From NCBI RefSeq assembly GCF_007786475.1, contig NZ_VNJJ01000009.1:62001-126000 (forward strand): DNA of 64,000 nt, in the 5' to 3' direction. Shown here piece by piece: positions 53,678 to 62,865 of this stretch (positions are counted from its first letter, which is position 1; every line of letters begins with the position of its first letter). Below the pieces are notes generated by a model that was given only the letters and a program-made list of their open reading frames with translations, did not search any database and had not been told where the DNA came from. Source of the stretch: Cohnella terricola. GTDB lineage: Bacteria; Bacillota; Bacilli; Paenibacillales; Paenibacillaceae. The position numbers and the translations under genes were made by a program.

Positions 53678-55351
53678 ATGTTATTTTTCGCACATCGTCG
53701 CGTGTTAACGCATTCCCGCTTACAGGCGAAGGCGATACGCATCATACTATTAATCGTTCTCGGTTTATTTTCCTTCGTTGGATTTATCGGACGAGCGGAA
53801 GCCCACGCCGCATTGGAGGCGACGACGCCTGCCGCGGATTCCCGTCTCGATGCCGCTCCGCCGGCGGTCGAAGTCGTTTTTAACGAACGGTTGGATAGCG
53901 GCGGGGCCAGGCTGCTCGTCTTGAACGAGTCGTCGCGGAACGTCGCCAAAGGCAAAGTCGAACGAATCGATGAAGGCAAGGGGATTCGGATTGCGCTTCC
54001 GAAGTTGGAAGACGGACATTATACCGTCTCTTACTCCGTGATTTCGGCGGACGGCCATCCGATCTCCGGCGCGTATGTCTTTACGGTCGGCAACCCGGCC
54101 CCTCTGCCCGATGCAAACCAACTGGATCCGCATCAGCAGGTCGGTCATGCTCATAACCACGGAGGAGCGGGGCTGACCGTAGATTCGTTCCTTCTCTATA
54201 CCGCCAGAATTCTCTATTACGCCGGACTGCTTGCCACCGCGGGTATTGCGTTATGGGGTCTCATGCGCAGAGCTACGCCGGTTGTACGCGACACACTTGC
54301 GCGTTCGCTCGGGCTAGCGGGCAAATTCGCCTTCATCGCAACGCTCGCGTACGTCTTTTTCAGTCTAAGAGATTTGGGCCAAGGGGAGCCGATCTCCGAG
54401 TGGTGGCGCATTCTGACGGAAACGACAATCGGCAAGCTGTACTGCGCCGAATTGTTGCTTGCCGTCGCCGCTCCTTTGCTCCCGTCCTTAAGCGCAATTC
54501 CACGCGTCGTCTGGGCTGCGCTCGCGTTGTTCGCGGAGGCGTGGTCGGGTCATGCGGCGGCGTTTAATCCGATCGCTTATACGGTCGGGCTTGATTATGC
54601 GCATTTGCTCGCGGCATCCTTATGGGGTGGAGGGCTTGTGCTTCTGCTTGCGATCTGGTACAAAGAACGGCCCGAGGCGGGACGATTCGCTCTCCTTTTC
54701 TCCAAGTGGGCGCTTGTTTCTTTCCTTGTGCTCTGGGTGACGGGCGTGCTGTCGACGCTCGAATTTCTGCCGTCCTTGAGTTATTTGAAATACACGCTTT
54801 GGGGAAAATGGCTGCTGGCCAAAGTCGCGCTTTCCGTGCTCGTCGCGGTGACGGCTTTCCTGATCCGCAAACAGATGAAGAAGGGCGATCTTCCGCGCGG
54901 CAGCTTATTAAAGGTGGACGTAGGTTTGCTGGCGGCCATCGTATTGAGCGTAGGCGTATTGACCTATCAAACGCCGCTTCCGGCCAATAAGCCGCTTAAC
55001 TATCACAAAATGGGGATAGACATGCACGTTACGCTGCGGGTTTCCCCGAATACGCCGGGTGACAATCAGTTTACGCTAAAAATATGGCTGCCGGAGACAG
55101 TTGGAGAAGGCAAGCCTAAGAAGGTACAACTGCGAATGCTGCCGCTCGACAAGAAAGATATGGGATATATCGACGTTCCTCTTGAGCCGTACGAGGACCA
55201 AGAGATTGACGAATTCCCTAACTACGTGATATCGACTTACAAAGCCCAAGGCCCGTATTTACCATTCGCCGGGGAATGGAAAGCCCAAATTCGAGTCACG
55301 GACGCGACGGATACGGAAAGGGTCTTAGAGACGACTTATCGGATTTACTAA
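53678..55351 (+). CDS. CopC-CopD fusion, copper transport (YcnJ-like)
   Basis: The 557-residue protein has a signal helix ending AEA, then HAALEATTPAADSRLD, so the mature or exported domain begins with His43, the copper ligand typical of CopC. A second His lies in SADGHPISGAY. After residue 150 a His-rich linker (GHAHNHGG) leads to the CopD part with about eight membrane helices, followed by an outer YtkA-like domain (MHVTLRVSPNTPGDNQFT). This three-part layout is that of YcnJ, which imports copper in Bacillus. AGGAGG precedes the ATG. A two-component pair and ycnI follow. Confidence 0.92.
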   Translation: MLFFAHRRVLTHSRLQAKAIRIILLIVLGLFSFVGFIGRAEAHAALEATTPAADSRLDAAPPAVEVVFNERLDSGGARLLVLNESSRNVAKGKVERIDEGKGIRIALPKLEDGHYTVSYSVISADGHPISGAYVFTVGNPAPLPDANQLDPHQQVGHAHNHGGAGLTVDSFLLYTARILYYAGLLATAGIALWGLMRRATPVVRDTLARSLGLAGKFAFIATLAYVFFSLRDLGQGEPISEWWRILTETTIGKLYCAELLLAVAAPLLPSLSAIPRVVWAALALFAEAWSGHAAAFNPIAYTVGLDYAHLLAASLWGGGLVLLLAIWYKERPEAGRFALLFSKWALVSFLVLWVTGVLSTLEFLPSLSYLKYTLWGKWLLAKVALSVLVAVTAFLIRKQMKKGDLPRGSLLKVDVGLLAAIVLSVGVLTYQTPLPANKPLNYHKMGIDMHVTLRVSPNTPGDNQFTLKIWLPETVGEGKPKKVQLRMLPLDKKDMGYIDVPLEPYEDQEIDEFPNYVISTYKAQGPYLPFAGEWKAQIRVTDATDTERVLETTYRIY

Positions 55352-55410
55352 GTCTCTTAACAAGCAGTCATGCCGTGTTGCGGACCGGATCGAGCTAAGG
55401 GAAGGGGACC

Positions 55411-56277
55411 TTGCCGTTGGACAATCAGAATCGGACAAAAGACGGAAGAATCAAGTGGCTGATCCTACTCATTCCTACGCTGACGATCGGGGCGTGGGAG
55501 TATGTGAGGCATGCGTTCTTGTTGCCGTACATCTCGATGGATCTGGGGAATTTGCTCGCTCCGTTTATCGTTCTGGCTGTTACTTTGACGCTAGTCAGAG
55601 GATTGTTCGCCCGTCTGGAGCATTCTCAGCAAGCTTTGCAGATCGAGAAAGGCGTTAAAGCCGCGCTGGAGGAAAGGGAAAGCTTGGCACGGGAATTGCA
55701 CGACGGCATCTCCCAGTCGCTGTTTCTGCTGGCGGTGAAACTCGACCAGTTGGATGAGCATAGCCATGAAGGGCCTGTGCGGGAACTCGCGGCCGGGTTG
55801 CGGGAGACGGTGCGCGTCATGCACGAGGACGTTCGGCAAGCGATCGCGAATCTTCGCGAGCCTCCTTCGCCCGCGGCCGCGGCATGGATCGTGCCACTGC
55901 GGGTTCTGCTAGGAGAAACGGCTGAGTTGACGGGGTCGAAAGCGGAATTCGTATGGACGATCTCGGACGACGGCTTGACCGACAAGGAGAAAGTCGAGTT
56001 GCACGCCTGCGTGAGAGAGGCGTTAATGAACGTGCGCAAGCATGCGAAGGCGTCCCATGTGTACGTCGTTGGAGAGACGGACGGCGCGGGAGGATTCCGC
56101 TGCACGGTCGAGGACGACGGAGCCGGGTTTAACGGCGATCCGTTGAACACGCGCGGGCGTTTCGGATTGCGAATGGTGCGCGATCGCGCCGAGGCGATGG
56201 GCTGGGAGTTTCGTGCGGAACGCAAGGGCGGCCGTACGGTCGTGGAATTGCTGAAGAGAGGAGACGGGAAGAGATGA
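55411..56277 (+). CDS. NarL-type sensor histidine kinase
   Basis: The 288-residue kinase has two N-terminal membrane helices, a HisKA_3 region with the phospho-accepting His in ARELHDGISQSLF and an ATPase domain with VREALMNVRKHAKAS and DDGAGF. There is no obvious sensor loop between the helices. TTG 55411 and TTG 55417 both follow GGGAAGGGGA; the second has better spacing. The stop overlaps the response regulator's ATG. Its place between copCD and ycnI suggests copper or envelope sensing, which is an inference. Confidence 0.9.
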   Translation: MPLDNQNRTKDGRIKWLILLIPTLTIGAWEYVRHAFLLPYISMDLGNLLAPFIVLAVTLTLVRGLFARLEHSQQALQIEKGVKAALEERESLARELHDGISQSLFLLAVKLDQLDEHSHEGPVRELAAGLRETVRVMHEDVRQAIANLREPPSPAAAAWIVPLRVLLGETAELTGSKAEFVWTISDDGLTDKEKVELHACVREALMNVRKHAKASHVYVVGETDGAGGFRCTVEDDGAGFNGDPLNTRGRFGLRMVRDRAEAMGWEFRAERKGGRTVVELLKRGDGKR

Positions 56278-56951
56278 GCGAACCGATTCGTCTGCTGCTC
56301 GCCGACGATCACCGGCATGCGCGGGAAGGGATGAGGACGATCGTGTCCGCCGTTCCCGAATTTCTTGTCGTGGGCGAGGCGGCCAGCGGGGAAGAGGCGT
56401 TTCGGTTGACGGAGACGCTGAGACCCGATTTGATCCTGATGGACATCAACATGCCGGGAATGGGCGGACTTGAAGCCGTAAAGGCGATCAAGAGCTCGTA
56501 TCCTGCCGTGAAAATAATCATGGTCACCGTATCCGACGATGTCGCTCATTTGTTCGAGGCGCTCAAAAAGGGCGCGCAAGGGTATCTGCTTAAGAACCTG
56601 AATCCTTCCGCATGGAGAGATTATTTGCGCGCGGTGGCGCTGGACGAGGCTCCGCTGAACCCGGAGCTGGCGATGTCCATCCTGCGCGAGTTTGCGGATC
56701 GCAAGGGCGGCGACACTTCGCCGCCGGCGAAGATGAAGTCTCGCGAGATCGATGGGCTTACGCCGCGGGAAAAGGATATTTTGCAGGAGGTCGCTAAGGG
56801 CTACACGAACCGCGAGGTAGCGGCATCGCTCGGATTATCGGAACATACGGTGAAAAATCATTTGAAAAACATTTTGCAGAAGCTGCATTTGGACAACCGC
56901 GTCCAACTGACGAGATACGCCTACGAGCGGGGGATGGTGGAATCGGACTAA
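56274..56951 (+). CDS. NarL/FixJ-family response regulator
   Basis: The 225-residue protein has a receiver domain with the acidic pair ADDH, the phosphorylated Asp in LILMDINMPGMGG and the switch Lys in GYLLKN. A LuxR-type helix-turn-helix (GLTPREKDILQEVAKGYTNREVAASLGLSEHTVKNHLK, seen in parts) forms the C-terminus. It pairs with the kinase whose gene it overlaps. Its targets are likely the neighbouring copper genes. Confidence 0.94.
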   Translation: MSEPIRLLLADDHRHAREGMRTIVSAVPEFLVVGEAASGEEAFRLTETLRPDLILMDINMPGMGGLEAVKAIKSSYPAVKIIMVTVSDDVAHLFEALKKGAQGYLLKNLNPSAWRDYLRAVALDEAPLNPELAMSILREFADRKGGDTSPPAKMKSREIDGLTPREKDILQEVAKGYTNREVAASLGLSEHTVKNHLKNILQKLHLDNRVQLTRYAYERGMVESD

Positions 56952-57010
56952 GCGGCTTGAAGACGATCGTCATGAGTTTGTCACAAAGTATCACGCGAAT
57001 ATGACTCATT

Positions 57011-57026
57011 CGGGTCATGCGACCCG
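57011..57026. promoter_or_regulatory. Candidate operator upstream of ycnI
   Basis: CGGGTC, ATGC, GACCCG is a perfect 6+4+6 inverted repeat 64 bp before the ycnI start. It may bind the adjacent response regulator or a copper repressor. Confidence 0.4.
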
Positions 57027-57089
57027 GAGGGAATACGGACTATACTTGGTGATATCAACTCAAGGATATTTGAAAGGTCGGATTCATTA

Positions 57090-57719
57090 ATGAAAAAGAG
57101 TTTTGTTCTTATGTTTGCTTTGCTTTTGACATTCGGATTCGCGAGTCTCGCCAGCGCTCACGTAACGGTTCAGCCGAAAGAAGCGCCTGCCGGCTCTTAC
57201 CAAGTATTCACGGTTCGCGTTCCTTCCGAGAAGGATTCCTCGACGACCCAAGTGAAAGTCGCGATCCCGGACGGCGTGAACGTCAGCCGCTTCGAGCCTA
57301 AGCCGGATTGGACGTACGACGTAGAGAAAGGCGCGGACGACAAGATCGTCAGCGTCACTTGGAAAGCGACGGGCAACGGGCTGGGCGGTACGGAGTTCGG
57401 CGAGTTCCGCATGCAAGGCAAAGTAGCGGACGATGCCAAGGAACTTGTCTGGAAAGCGTATCAGACGTATTCCGACGGTGAAGTCGTGGAATGGACCGGC
57501 GCTCCGGATGCCGACAAACCGGCTTCCATCACCGCAGTTACTGCGGCTACGGGCGATGCCCATGGCGACGGACACGGCGCCGCTGCCAGTCCTTCTGCTG
57601 CTGGCGCAGATCATTCGGAAGGACGCGACACACTGACGCTGACGCTCGCGATCGCGGGACTTGCGGCAGGCGTGCTGGCGCTGATCGTGGTGCTCGTCCG
57701 CAAGCCGAAGCGGGGATAA
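57090..57719 (+). CDS. YcnI-family copper-binding protein
   Basis: The 209-residue protein has a signal peptide ending SLASA, so the mature chain starts HVTVQPKEAPAGSYQ. In YcnI this N-terminal His and nearby residues bind Cu(II). The DUF1775 domain spans about 24-150, then a His-containing linker (GDAHGDGHGAAASP) leads to one C-terminal membrane helix and a basic tail. It is the usual partner of YcnJ-like importers, which lie 3 kb upstream in the same direction. Confidence 0.93.
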   Translation: MKKSFVLMFALLLTFGFASLASAHVTVQPKEAPAGSYQVFTVRVPSEKDSSTTQVKVAIPDGVNVSRFEPKPDWTYDVEKGADDKIVSVTWKATGNGLGGTEFGEFRMQGKVADDAKELVWKAYQTYSDGEVVEWTGAPDADKPASITAVTAATGDAHGDGHGAAASPSAAGADHSEGRDTLTLTLAIAGLAAGVLALIVVLVRKPKRG

Positions 57720-57733
57720 CAACGATGCGGAAG

Positions 57734-57778
57734 CAGGACCGTTAAAGGGCGACAGCTCGACGGTCCTGTTTTGTTGTT
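57734..57778 (+). terminator. Terminator of ycnI
   Basis: CAGGACCGT (57734-57742) pairs with ACGGTCCTG (57760-57768), followed by TTTTGTTGTTT. Confidence 0.85.
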
Positions 57779-57827
57779 TGGGGATGTATATAATTACATT
57801 TGTATATACGGAAATAGAAAGTCGCTT

Positions 57828-58530
57828 TGCACGATATAACTCGGTTTCGCCGGACTACATTCGCTCGCACCACCATCCCGCACGATATAACTCGGTTTTG
57901 CCGGACTACACGCGCTCGCACCACCATTTCGCACGATATAACTCGGTTTCGTCGAACTACAGATGCTCGCCCTGCCATTTCGCACGATTTAACTTGGTTT
58001 CGCCGGACTACAGAAGCTCGCCCACCATTTCGCATGTGTAACTAGGATTCTCCGGACTACACGCGCTCGCCCCACCATTTCGCACGATATAACTCGGTTT
58101 CGCCGGACAACACGAGCTCGCACCACCATCCCGCACGATCTAACTCGGTTTCGCCGGACTACACGCGCTCGCCCCACCATTTCGCACGATATAACTCGGT
58201 TTCGACGGACTACATTCGCTCGAACCACCATCCCGCACGATATAACTCGGATTCGCCGGACTACACGCGCTCGCCCCACCATTTCACACGTGTAACTCGG
58301 ATTCGCCGGACTACACGCGCTCGCCCCACCATTTCGCACGATATAACTCGGTTTCGACGGACTACACGCGCTCGCCCCACCATTTCGCACGATATAAATC
58401 GGTTTCGCCGGACTACACGCGCTCGCACCACTATCCCGCACGATATAACTCGGTTTCGCCGGACTACACGCGCTCGCCCCGCTATTTCGCACGATATAAC
58501 TCGGTTTCGCCGGACTACAGATGCGGAACA
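57828..58530. repeat. Array E: 51-bp repeat, about 14 copies
   Basis: ATAAC-like anchors occur at 57836, 57887, 57938, 57989, 58038, 58089, 58140, 58191, 58242, 58292, 58343, 58394, 58445 and 58496, so the unit is 51 bp with two slightly short steps. A unit reads ATAACTCGGTTTCGCCGGAC, then TACACGCGCTCGCCCCACCA and TTTCGCACGAT. Copies differ by a few bases each. Stop-free frames are seen on both strands, none with a ribosome site. It lies between the ycnI terminator and the pheS promoter. Confidence 0.95.
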
Positions 58531-58627
58531 TATGCACTCCTACCGAGTTAAATCACCCTCCCCCCCCTCGAACGACGCGGCCATGAACGAACTCATCGAA
58601 AATAGGAAAGAAAATGCCGCGCTGCGC

Positions 58628-58656
58628 TTGCCTGCGGGCATTCCTTACACTATAAT
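58628..58656 (+). promoter_or_regulatory. Promoter of pheST
   Basis: TTGCCT (58628-58633) and TATAAT (58651-58656) are 17 bases apart. Confidence 0.8.
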
Positions 58657-58689
58657 GAAGCTTAAATCTTGAAATGCGAAGATGGAGAA

Positions 58690-58980
58690 AAGTAAGCAGT
58701 GCCTTCTTTCAGGGAGGGAGCGCCGAGGACTGTGAGCGTTCCTAGGAAATCAGGCTGCCGAAGTTCGCTCCGGAGCAGTTCTCTGAACGTTCGGCTTGGT
58801 CCGTTCAGTAGGAGAAACCGGCTTGCGGCCCGTTACGCCGCGTGAAGCGGGAATGCGCATGGCGGCGGATGTCGCCCGCGGCAGCCGACTCTTGTGAGCG
58901 GCGACGGCATTCCAACAAGGGTGGTACCACGGTCTTTTCGTCCCTTACGGGAGAGAGGGCTTTTTTTATTTTATCGCGAT
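58690..58980 (+). promoter_or_regulatory. T-box leader of pheS-pheT
   Basis: AGGGTGGTACCACGG (58918-58932) is the T-box sequence. Upstream elements include a stem I-like region starting at CAGGGAGGGAGCGCC, with TTC triplets (Phe) available as specifier in GAAGTTCGC near 58755. Downstream GTCTTTTCGTCCC and GGGAGAGAGGGC with T7 form an imperfect terminator stem. Uncharged tRNA-Phe should switch the operon on. Specifier choice is tentative. Confidence 0.88.
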
Positions 58981-58993
58981 AAGGAGAATTCGA

Positions 58994-60028
58994 ATGAAGG
59001 AAAGATTAGAGGCTTTGCGGATCGAAGCTTTGGATAAGCTTCAGAGCGTGGCGGACGCCGCTGCGTTGAACGATCTCCGCGTTCATTACCTAGGCAAGAA
59101 AGGACAATTGACCGAAATCCTACGGGGCATGGGCGCGCTCAGCGCCGAGGAACGTCCGGTGATCGGGCAAGTGGGTAACGAAGTCCGAGCGGCGATCGAG
59201 GCAGTCATTGCTGAGAAGCAGGAAGCTTTCGACCGTGCAGCTACCGCGCATAGGCTACAAGCTGAGACGATCGACGTGACTCTGCCCGGCAAATCGGTTA
59301 GCGTCGGAGCTGTACATCCGCTGAACAAGGTCGTGCAGGAGATCGAAGATATTTTCATCGGCATGGGTTACACGGTGGCGGAAGGACCGGAAGTCGAGAC
59401 GGACTTCTTCAACTTCGAAGCGCTGAACCTGCCGAAAAATCACCCGGCGCGCGATATGCAGGATTCGTTCTACATTACCGACGAAATCTTGCTGCGCACA
59501 CAGACTTCGCCAGTTCAGATCCGCACGATGAAGGCGATGAACGGGAAAACGCCCGTGAAGGTCATCTGCCCGGGTAAGGTGTACCGCCGCGACGACGACG
59601 ATGCGACGCACTCGTTCATGTTCCATCAGATCGAAGGACTCGTTATCGGACCGAACATTCGAATGAGCGATCTCAAAGGAACGCTGCTGCAGTTCGTGCA
59701 GGAAATGTACGGTTCGCAGATGCAAATTCGCCTGCGTCCGAGCTTTTTCCCGTTCACGGAGCCAAGCGCGGAAGTAGACGTAACGTGCGCCCAATGCGGC
59801 GGCAGCGGCTGCCGGATGTGCAAGCACACGGGTTGGATCGAAATTCTCGGCTGCGGCATGGTGCATCCGAAAGTGCTGGAGTACGGCGGTTACGATCCGA
59901 AGGAAGTAACGGGCTTCGCCTTCGGCATGGGCGTGGAGCGGATCGCTCTACTTAAGTACGGCATCGACGATATTCGTCACTTCTATGCGAACGATACGAG
60001 GTTCCTGAATCAATTTGCCAAAATGTAA
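58994..60028 (+). CDS. pheS: Phenylalanyl-tRNA synthetase alpha subunit
   Basis: The 344-residue class II synthetase subunit has an N-terminal coiled coil, motif 2 region [11 protein letters not shown] and [20 protein letters not shown], the Cys-rich insert [20 protein letters not shown] typical of this phylum (shown here as [12 protein letters not shown]), and motif 3 [30 protein letters not shown] precedes the ATG. The first gene of the T-box operon. Confidence 0.97.
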   Translation: MKERLEALRIEALDKLQSVADAAALNDLRVHYLGKKGQLTEILRGMGALSAEERPVIGQVGNEVRAAIEAVIAEKQEAFDRAATAHRLQAETIDVTLPGKSVSVGAVHPLNKVVQEIEDIFIGMGYTVAEGPEVETDFFNFEALNLPKNHPARDMQDSFYITDEILLRTQTSPVQIRTMKAMNGKTPVKVICPGKVYRRDDDDATHSFMFHQIEGLVIGPNIRMSDLKGTLLQFVQEMYGSQMQIRLRPSFFPFTEPSAEVDVTCAQCGGSGCRMCKHTGWIEILGCGMVHPKVLEYGGYDPKEVTGFAFGMGVERIALLKYGIDDIRHFYANDTRFLNQFAKM

Positions 60029-60034
60029 CGTAGA

Positions 60035-60170
60035 CGAGCGGAGTTCCGGGACAACGTGCGAATGAGGGCCAAAAAAGTGCCTTGGCGGGCGGAGTTCCGG
60101 GACAACGTGCGAATGAGGGCCAAAAAAGTGCCTTGGCGAGCGGAGTTCCGGGACAACGTGCGAATATGAA
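60035..60170. repeat. Array F: 51-bp repeat between pheS and pheT, about 2.6 copies
   Basis: CGGAGTTCCGGGACAACGTG starts at 60039, 60090 and 60141, exactly 51 bp apart, and AGGGCCAAAAAAGTGCCTTG completes two units. It matches array C near moaB at about 41 of 51 positions. It begins about 10 bp after the pheS stop and ends about 45 bp before pheT, so it must be transcribed within the operon mRNA. Confidence 0.93.
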
Positions 60171-60213
60171 TGCGCAATCCATAATAAACGACCAAAAACG
60201 AGGGGAGTTTCCC

Positions 60214-62661
60214 ATGAACGTATCTTATCGGTGGTTATCCGATTATATCGACTTGAGCGGCATATCCGCGCAACAATTGGCAGAGATGATGACGCGCGGT
60301 GGAATCGAGATCGATTCCGTTCCGTCCCGCAACGCGGGAGTAACCGGCGTCGTTGTCGGTTACGTAAAGAAAAGGGAGAAGCATCCGGATGCGGATAAGC
60401 TTAGCGTGTGCACGGTCGACGCCGGAACCGGCGAGGACCTGCAGATCGTCTGCGGCGCCCCGAACGTAGGCGCGGACATGAAGGTTCCAGTGGCAGTGGT
60501 GGGCGCGAAGCTGCCCGGCGGATTGAATATCAAACGAGCGAAGCTTCGCGGCGTCGAATCTCAAGGCATGATCTGCTCCGCGCGCGAGCTCGGTATTAAC
60601 GACAAGCTGCTCCCGAAAGAGCAGCAAGAAGGCATCCTGGTTCTGCCGCCGGATACTGAGATCGGACGCGACATTCTGGACGTGCTCGCTCTCGACGACT
60701 CCATACTGGAGCTCGATCTGACGCCGAACCGTTCGGATTGTCTAAGCATGCTTGGCGTCGCATATGAAGTATCAGCGCTTACGGGGCGGCCCCTGAACTT
60801 GCCGGAACCGGCAAAAGACATCTTCGCCGCTTCGGATTCGACCGCGGACTATGTGAAGGTCTCGATTAGCGCGCCGGATCATTGTTCGCTCTATACGGCC
60901 CGTTATATTAAAGGTGTGCAAGTCGCACCTGCGCCGCAATGGATGCAAAATCGCCTAATCGCTGCAGGCATACGTCCGATCAACAATATCGTGGACATTA
61001 CGAACTACGTCATGTTGGAGTACGGTCAGCCGCTTCATGCTTTCGACGGCGGCAAAGTCGCCGGAGGCCGGATCGACGTTCGTCTCGCCAAAGCCAACGA
61101 AACGCTCGTCACGCTCGATGACCAGGAGCGCAAGCTTGAACTTCAAATGCTCGTCATCGCGGACGCGGAAAAAGCGATCGGCCTTGCCGGCGTAATGGGC
61201 GGCGCGAATTCCGAGGTGTCGGCGGACACGACGGACATTATCCTCGAATCCGCCAAGTTCGACGGCAGCACGATTCGACGCACTTCGAGACAGCTCGGAT
61301 TGCGTTCGGAAGCGTCGGCGCGCTTCGAGAAAGAAGTCGATTACGGACGCGTACGCGCGGCGCTTGACCGCGCGGCAGGGCTGATTGCCCGTTATGCTCA
61401 AGGCCTCGTGACCGAAGGAGTCGCAGAAGCGGAGATTTCCGCTCCGGAATCGGCCGTCATCGAACTGTCCCTGTCGAGAGTAAACGGTATGCTAGGGACG
61501 GAGCTTTCGTCATTGGAAATCAAGACGATTCTGTCCAGGCTTCAATTCGAGGTCGAAGTCGGCGGCGACGGCGTATGGAAAGTTACCGTGCCATCCAGGC
61601 GCACAGATATTACCCGTGATGTCGACTTGGTCGAAGAAATCGCGCGCTTGCACGGCTATGATGAAATTCCGACAACGCTGATCGAGGGTACGACGACGGC
61701 GGGTTCATTAACGAGACCTCAGTCGATTCGCAGGGAGCTAAGAGCGATCCTGACGGGGGCGGGAGTGCACGAAGCAATCAGCTATTCCGTCACTTCCCTG
61801 CCTCGGACGGCGTTGTTCGCGGAATTGTCCGCGGGAGCTAAACCGATCGCGCTCGCGATGCCGATGAGCGAAGAGCGCAGCGTACTTCGCACGACGCTGA
61901 TCCCGAGCCTGCTGGAGTCCGCGGCATATAATTTGAGCCGGAAAAATGGCGATATCGCGTTGTTCGAGATCGGCAATGTCTACCATACGGACGAAGAAAC
62001 GCTGACGCGGCTGCCTCACGAAAAGCCGAGAGCTGCATTGCTGCTTGCCGGCAACCGCCGCACCGCTGCCTGGAACCGCACTGCGGAATCTGTCGACTTC
62101 TATGACGCGAAAGGCATTCTCGAGAAAGTCTTTGAACGTTTGGGGCTGTCGGATCGTATATCTTACAAGGCTGCTCAACCGACGGGCTTCCATCCGGGCA
62201 GAACGGCTGCTATCGTTCTGCGTACCGAGCGCGGCGATGAAACGATCGGTTATGTCGGTCAAGCGCACCCGGAAACGCAGCGGGAATTCGATCTTCCGGA
62301 TACGTATGTCGCGGAATTCGAACTCGATCCCGTCTACGAATACGCGAATTCGCTTATCGAATATCGTACGCTGCCACGTTATCCGGCGATTGAACGGGAT
62401 ATTGCCGTCGTCGTGGATCGCGGCGTATCCGGCGGAGATTTGACGGCTGCGATCTCGGCTTCCGCGGGAGAGTTGTTGGAATCGGTGAAAGTATTCGACG
62501 TATATATGGGCGAGCGGATTGGAAACGACAAGAAAAGTGTGGCGTTGGCGCTTGTGTACCGCCATGGAGAGCGTACGTTAACGGATGAAGAAGTCGGCGA
62601 AGCCCATTCGCGGGTACTCGCTGAATTGGAACAAACTTACGGCGCGGAACTTCGGAAATAG
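60214..62661 (+). CDS. pheT: Phenylalanyl-tRNA synthetase beta subunit
   Basis: The 815-residue subunit has the OB-fold tRNA-binding domain (VVGYVKKREKHPDADKLSVC), the B3/B4 editing domain (around ARYIKGVQVAPAPQWMQ and INNIVDITNYVMLEYGQPLHA, shown in parts), the B5 domain and a C-terminal FDX-ACB domain (RYPAIERDIAVVVD). The start is ATG 60214 after AGGGGAGTTTCCC. The frame is open upstream through array F only because the repeat lacks stops; that part is not coding. Confidence 0.97.
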   Translation: MNVSYRWLSDYIDLSGISAQQLAEMMTRGGIEIDSVPSRNAGVTGVVVGYVKKREKHPDADKLSVCTVDAGTGEDLQIVCGAPNVGADMKVPVAVVGAKLPGGLNIKRAKLRGVESQGMICSARELGINDKLLPKEQQEGILVLPPDTEIGRDILDVLALDDSILELDLTPNRSDCLSMLGVAYEVSALTGRPLNLPEPAKDIFAASDSTADYVKVSISAPDHCSLYTARYIKGVQVAPAPQWMQNRLIAAGIRPINNIVDITNYVMLEYGQPLHAFDGGKVAGGRIDVRLAKANETLVTLDDQERKLELQMLVIADAEKAIGLAGVMGGANSEVSADTTDIILESAKFDGSTIRRTSRQLGLRSEASARFEKEVDYGRVRAALDRAAGLIARYAQGLVTEGVAEAEISAPESAVIELSLSRVNGMLGTELSSLEIKTILSRLQFEVEVGGDGVWKVTVPSRRTDITRDVDLVEEIARLHGYDEIPTTLIEGTTTAGSLTRPQSIRRELRAILTGAGVHEAISYSVTSLPRTALFAELSAGAKPIALAMPMSEERSVLRTTLIPSLLESAAYNLSRKNGDIALFEIGNVYHTDEETLTRLPHEKPRAALLLAGNRRTAAWNRTAESVDFYDAKGILEKVFERLGLSDRISYKAAQPTGFHPGRTAAIVLRTERGDETIGYVGQAHPETQREFDLPDTYVAEFELDPVYEYANSLIEYRTLPRYPAIERDIAVVVDRGVSGGDLTAAISASAGELLESVKVFDVYMGERIGNDKKSVALALVYRHGERTLTDEEVGEAHSRVLAELEQTYGAELRK

Positions 62662-62681
62662 AGCAGGAAACGGTAAGGGAG

Positions 62682-62733
62682 GCAGCGAATACATCTAGAC
62701 GCCGGTTGGCGAAGATGGTTCGCTGCTTTTATT
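62682..62733 (+). terminator. Terminator of pheST
   Basis: GCAGCGAA (62682-62689) pairs with TTCGCTGC (62719-62726), followed by TTTTATT. Confidence 0.8.
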
Positions 62734-62865
62734 ACAGTCATGAACTATCGCGACTAGGAATTATTCAAGGGGCCGTTTAAGAGGCCGAATCGCAACATTA
62801 ACTAATGAATCGAACGGTCGGATCGACCGACTACATAAATATGGGCGCAATGGGAGGATCACGCA

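Noticed and set aside
57742..58537. Possible repeat protein over array E (minus and plus frames)
   Set aside because: Same reason as array B; similar peptides arise in several frames at once.
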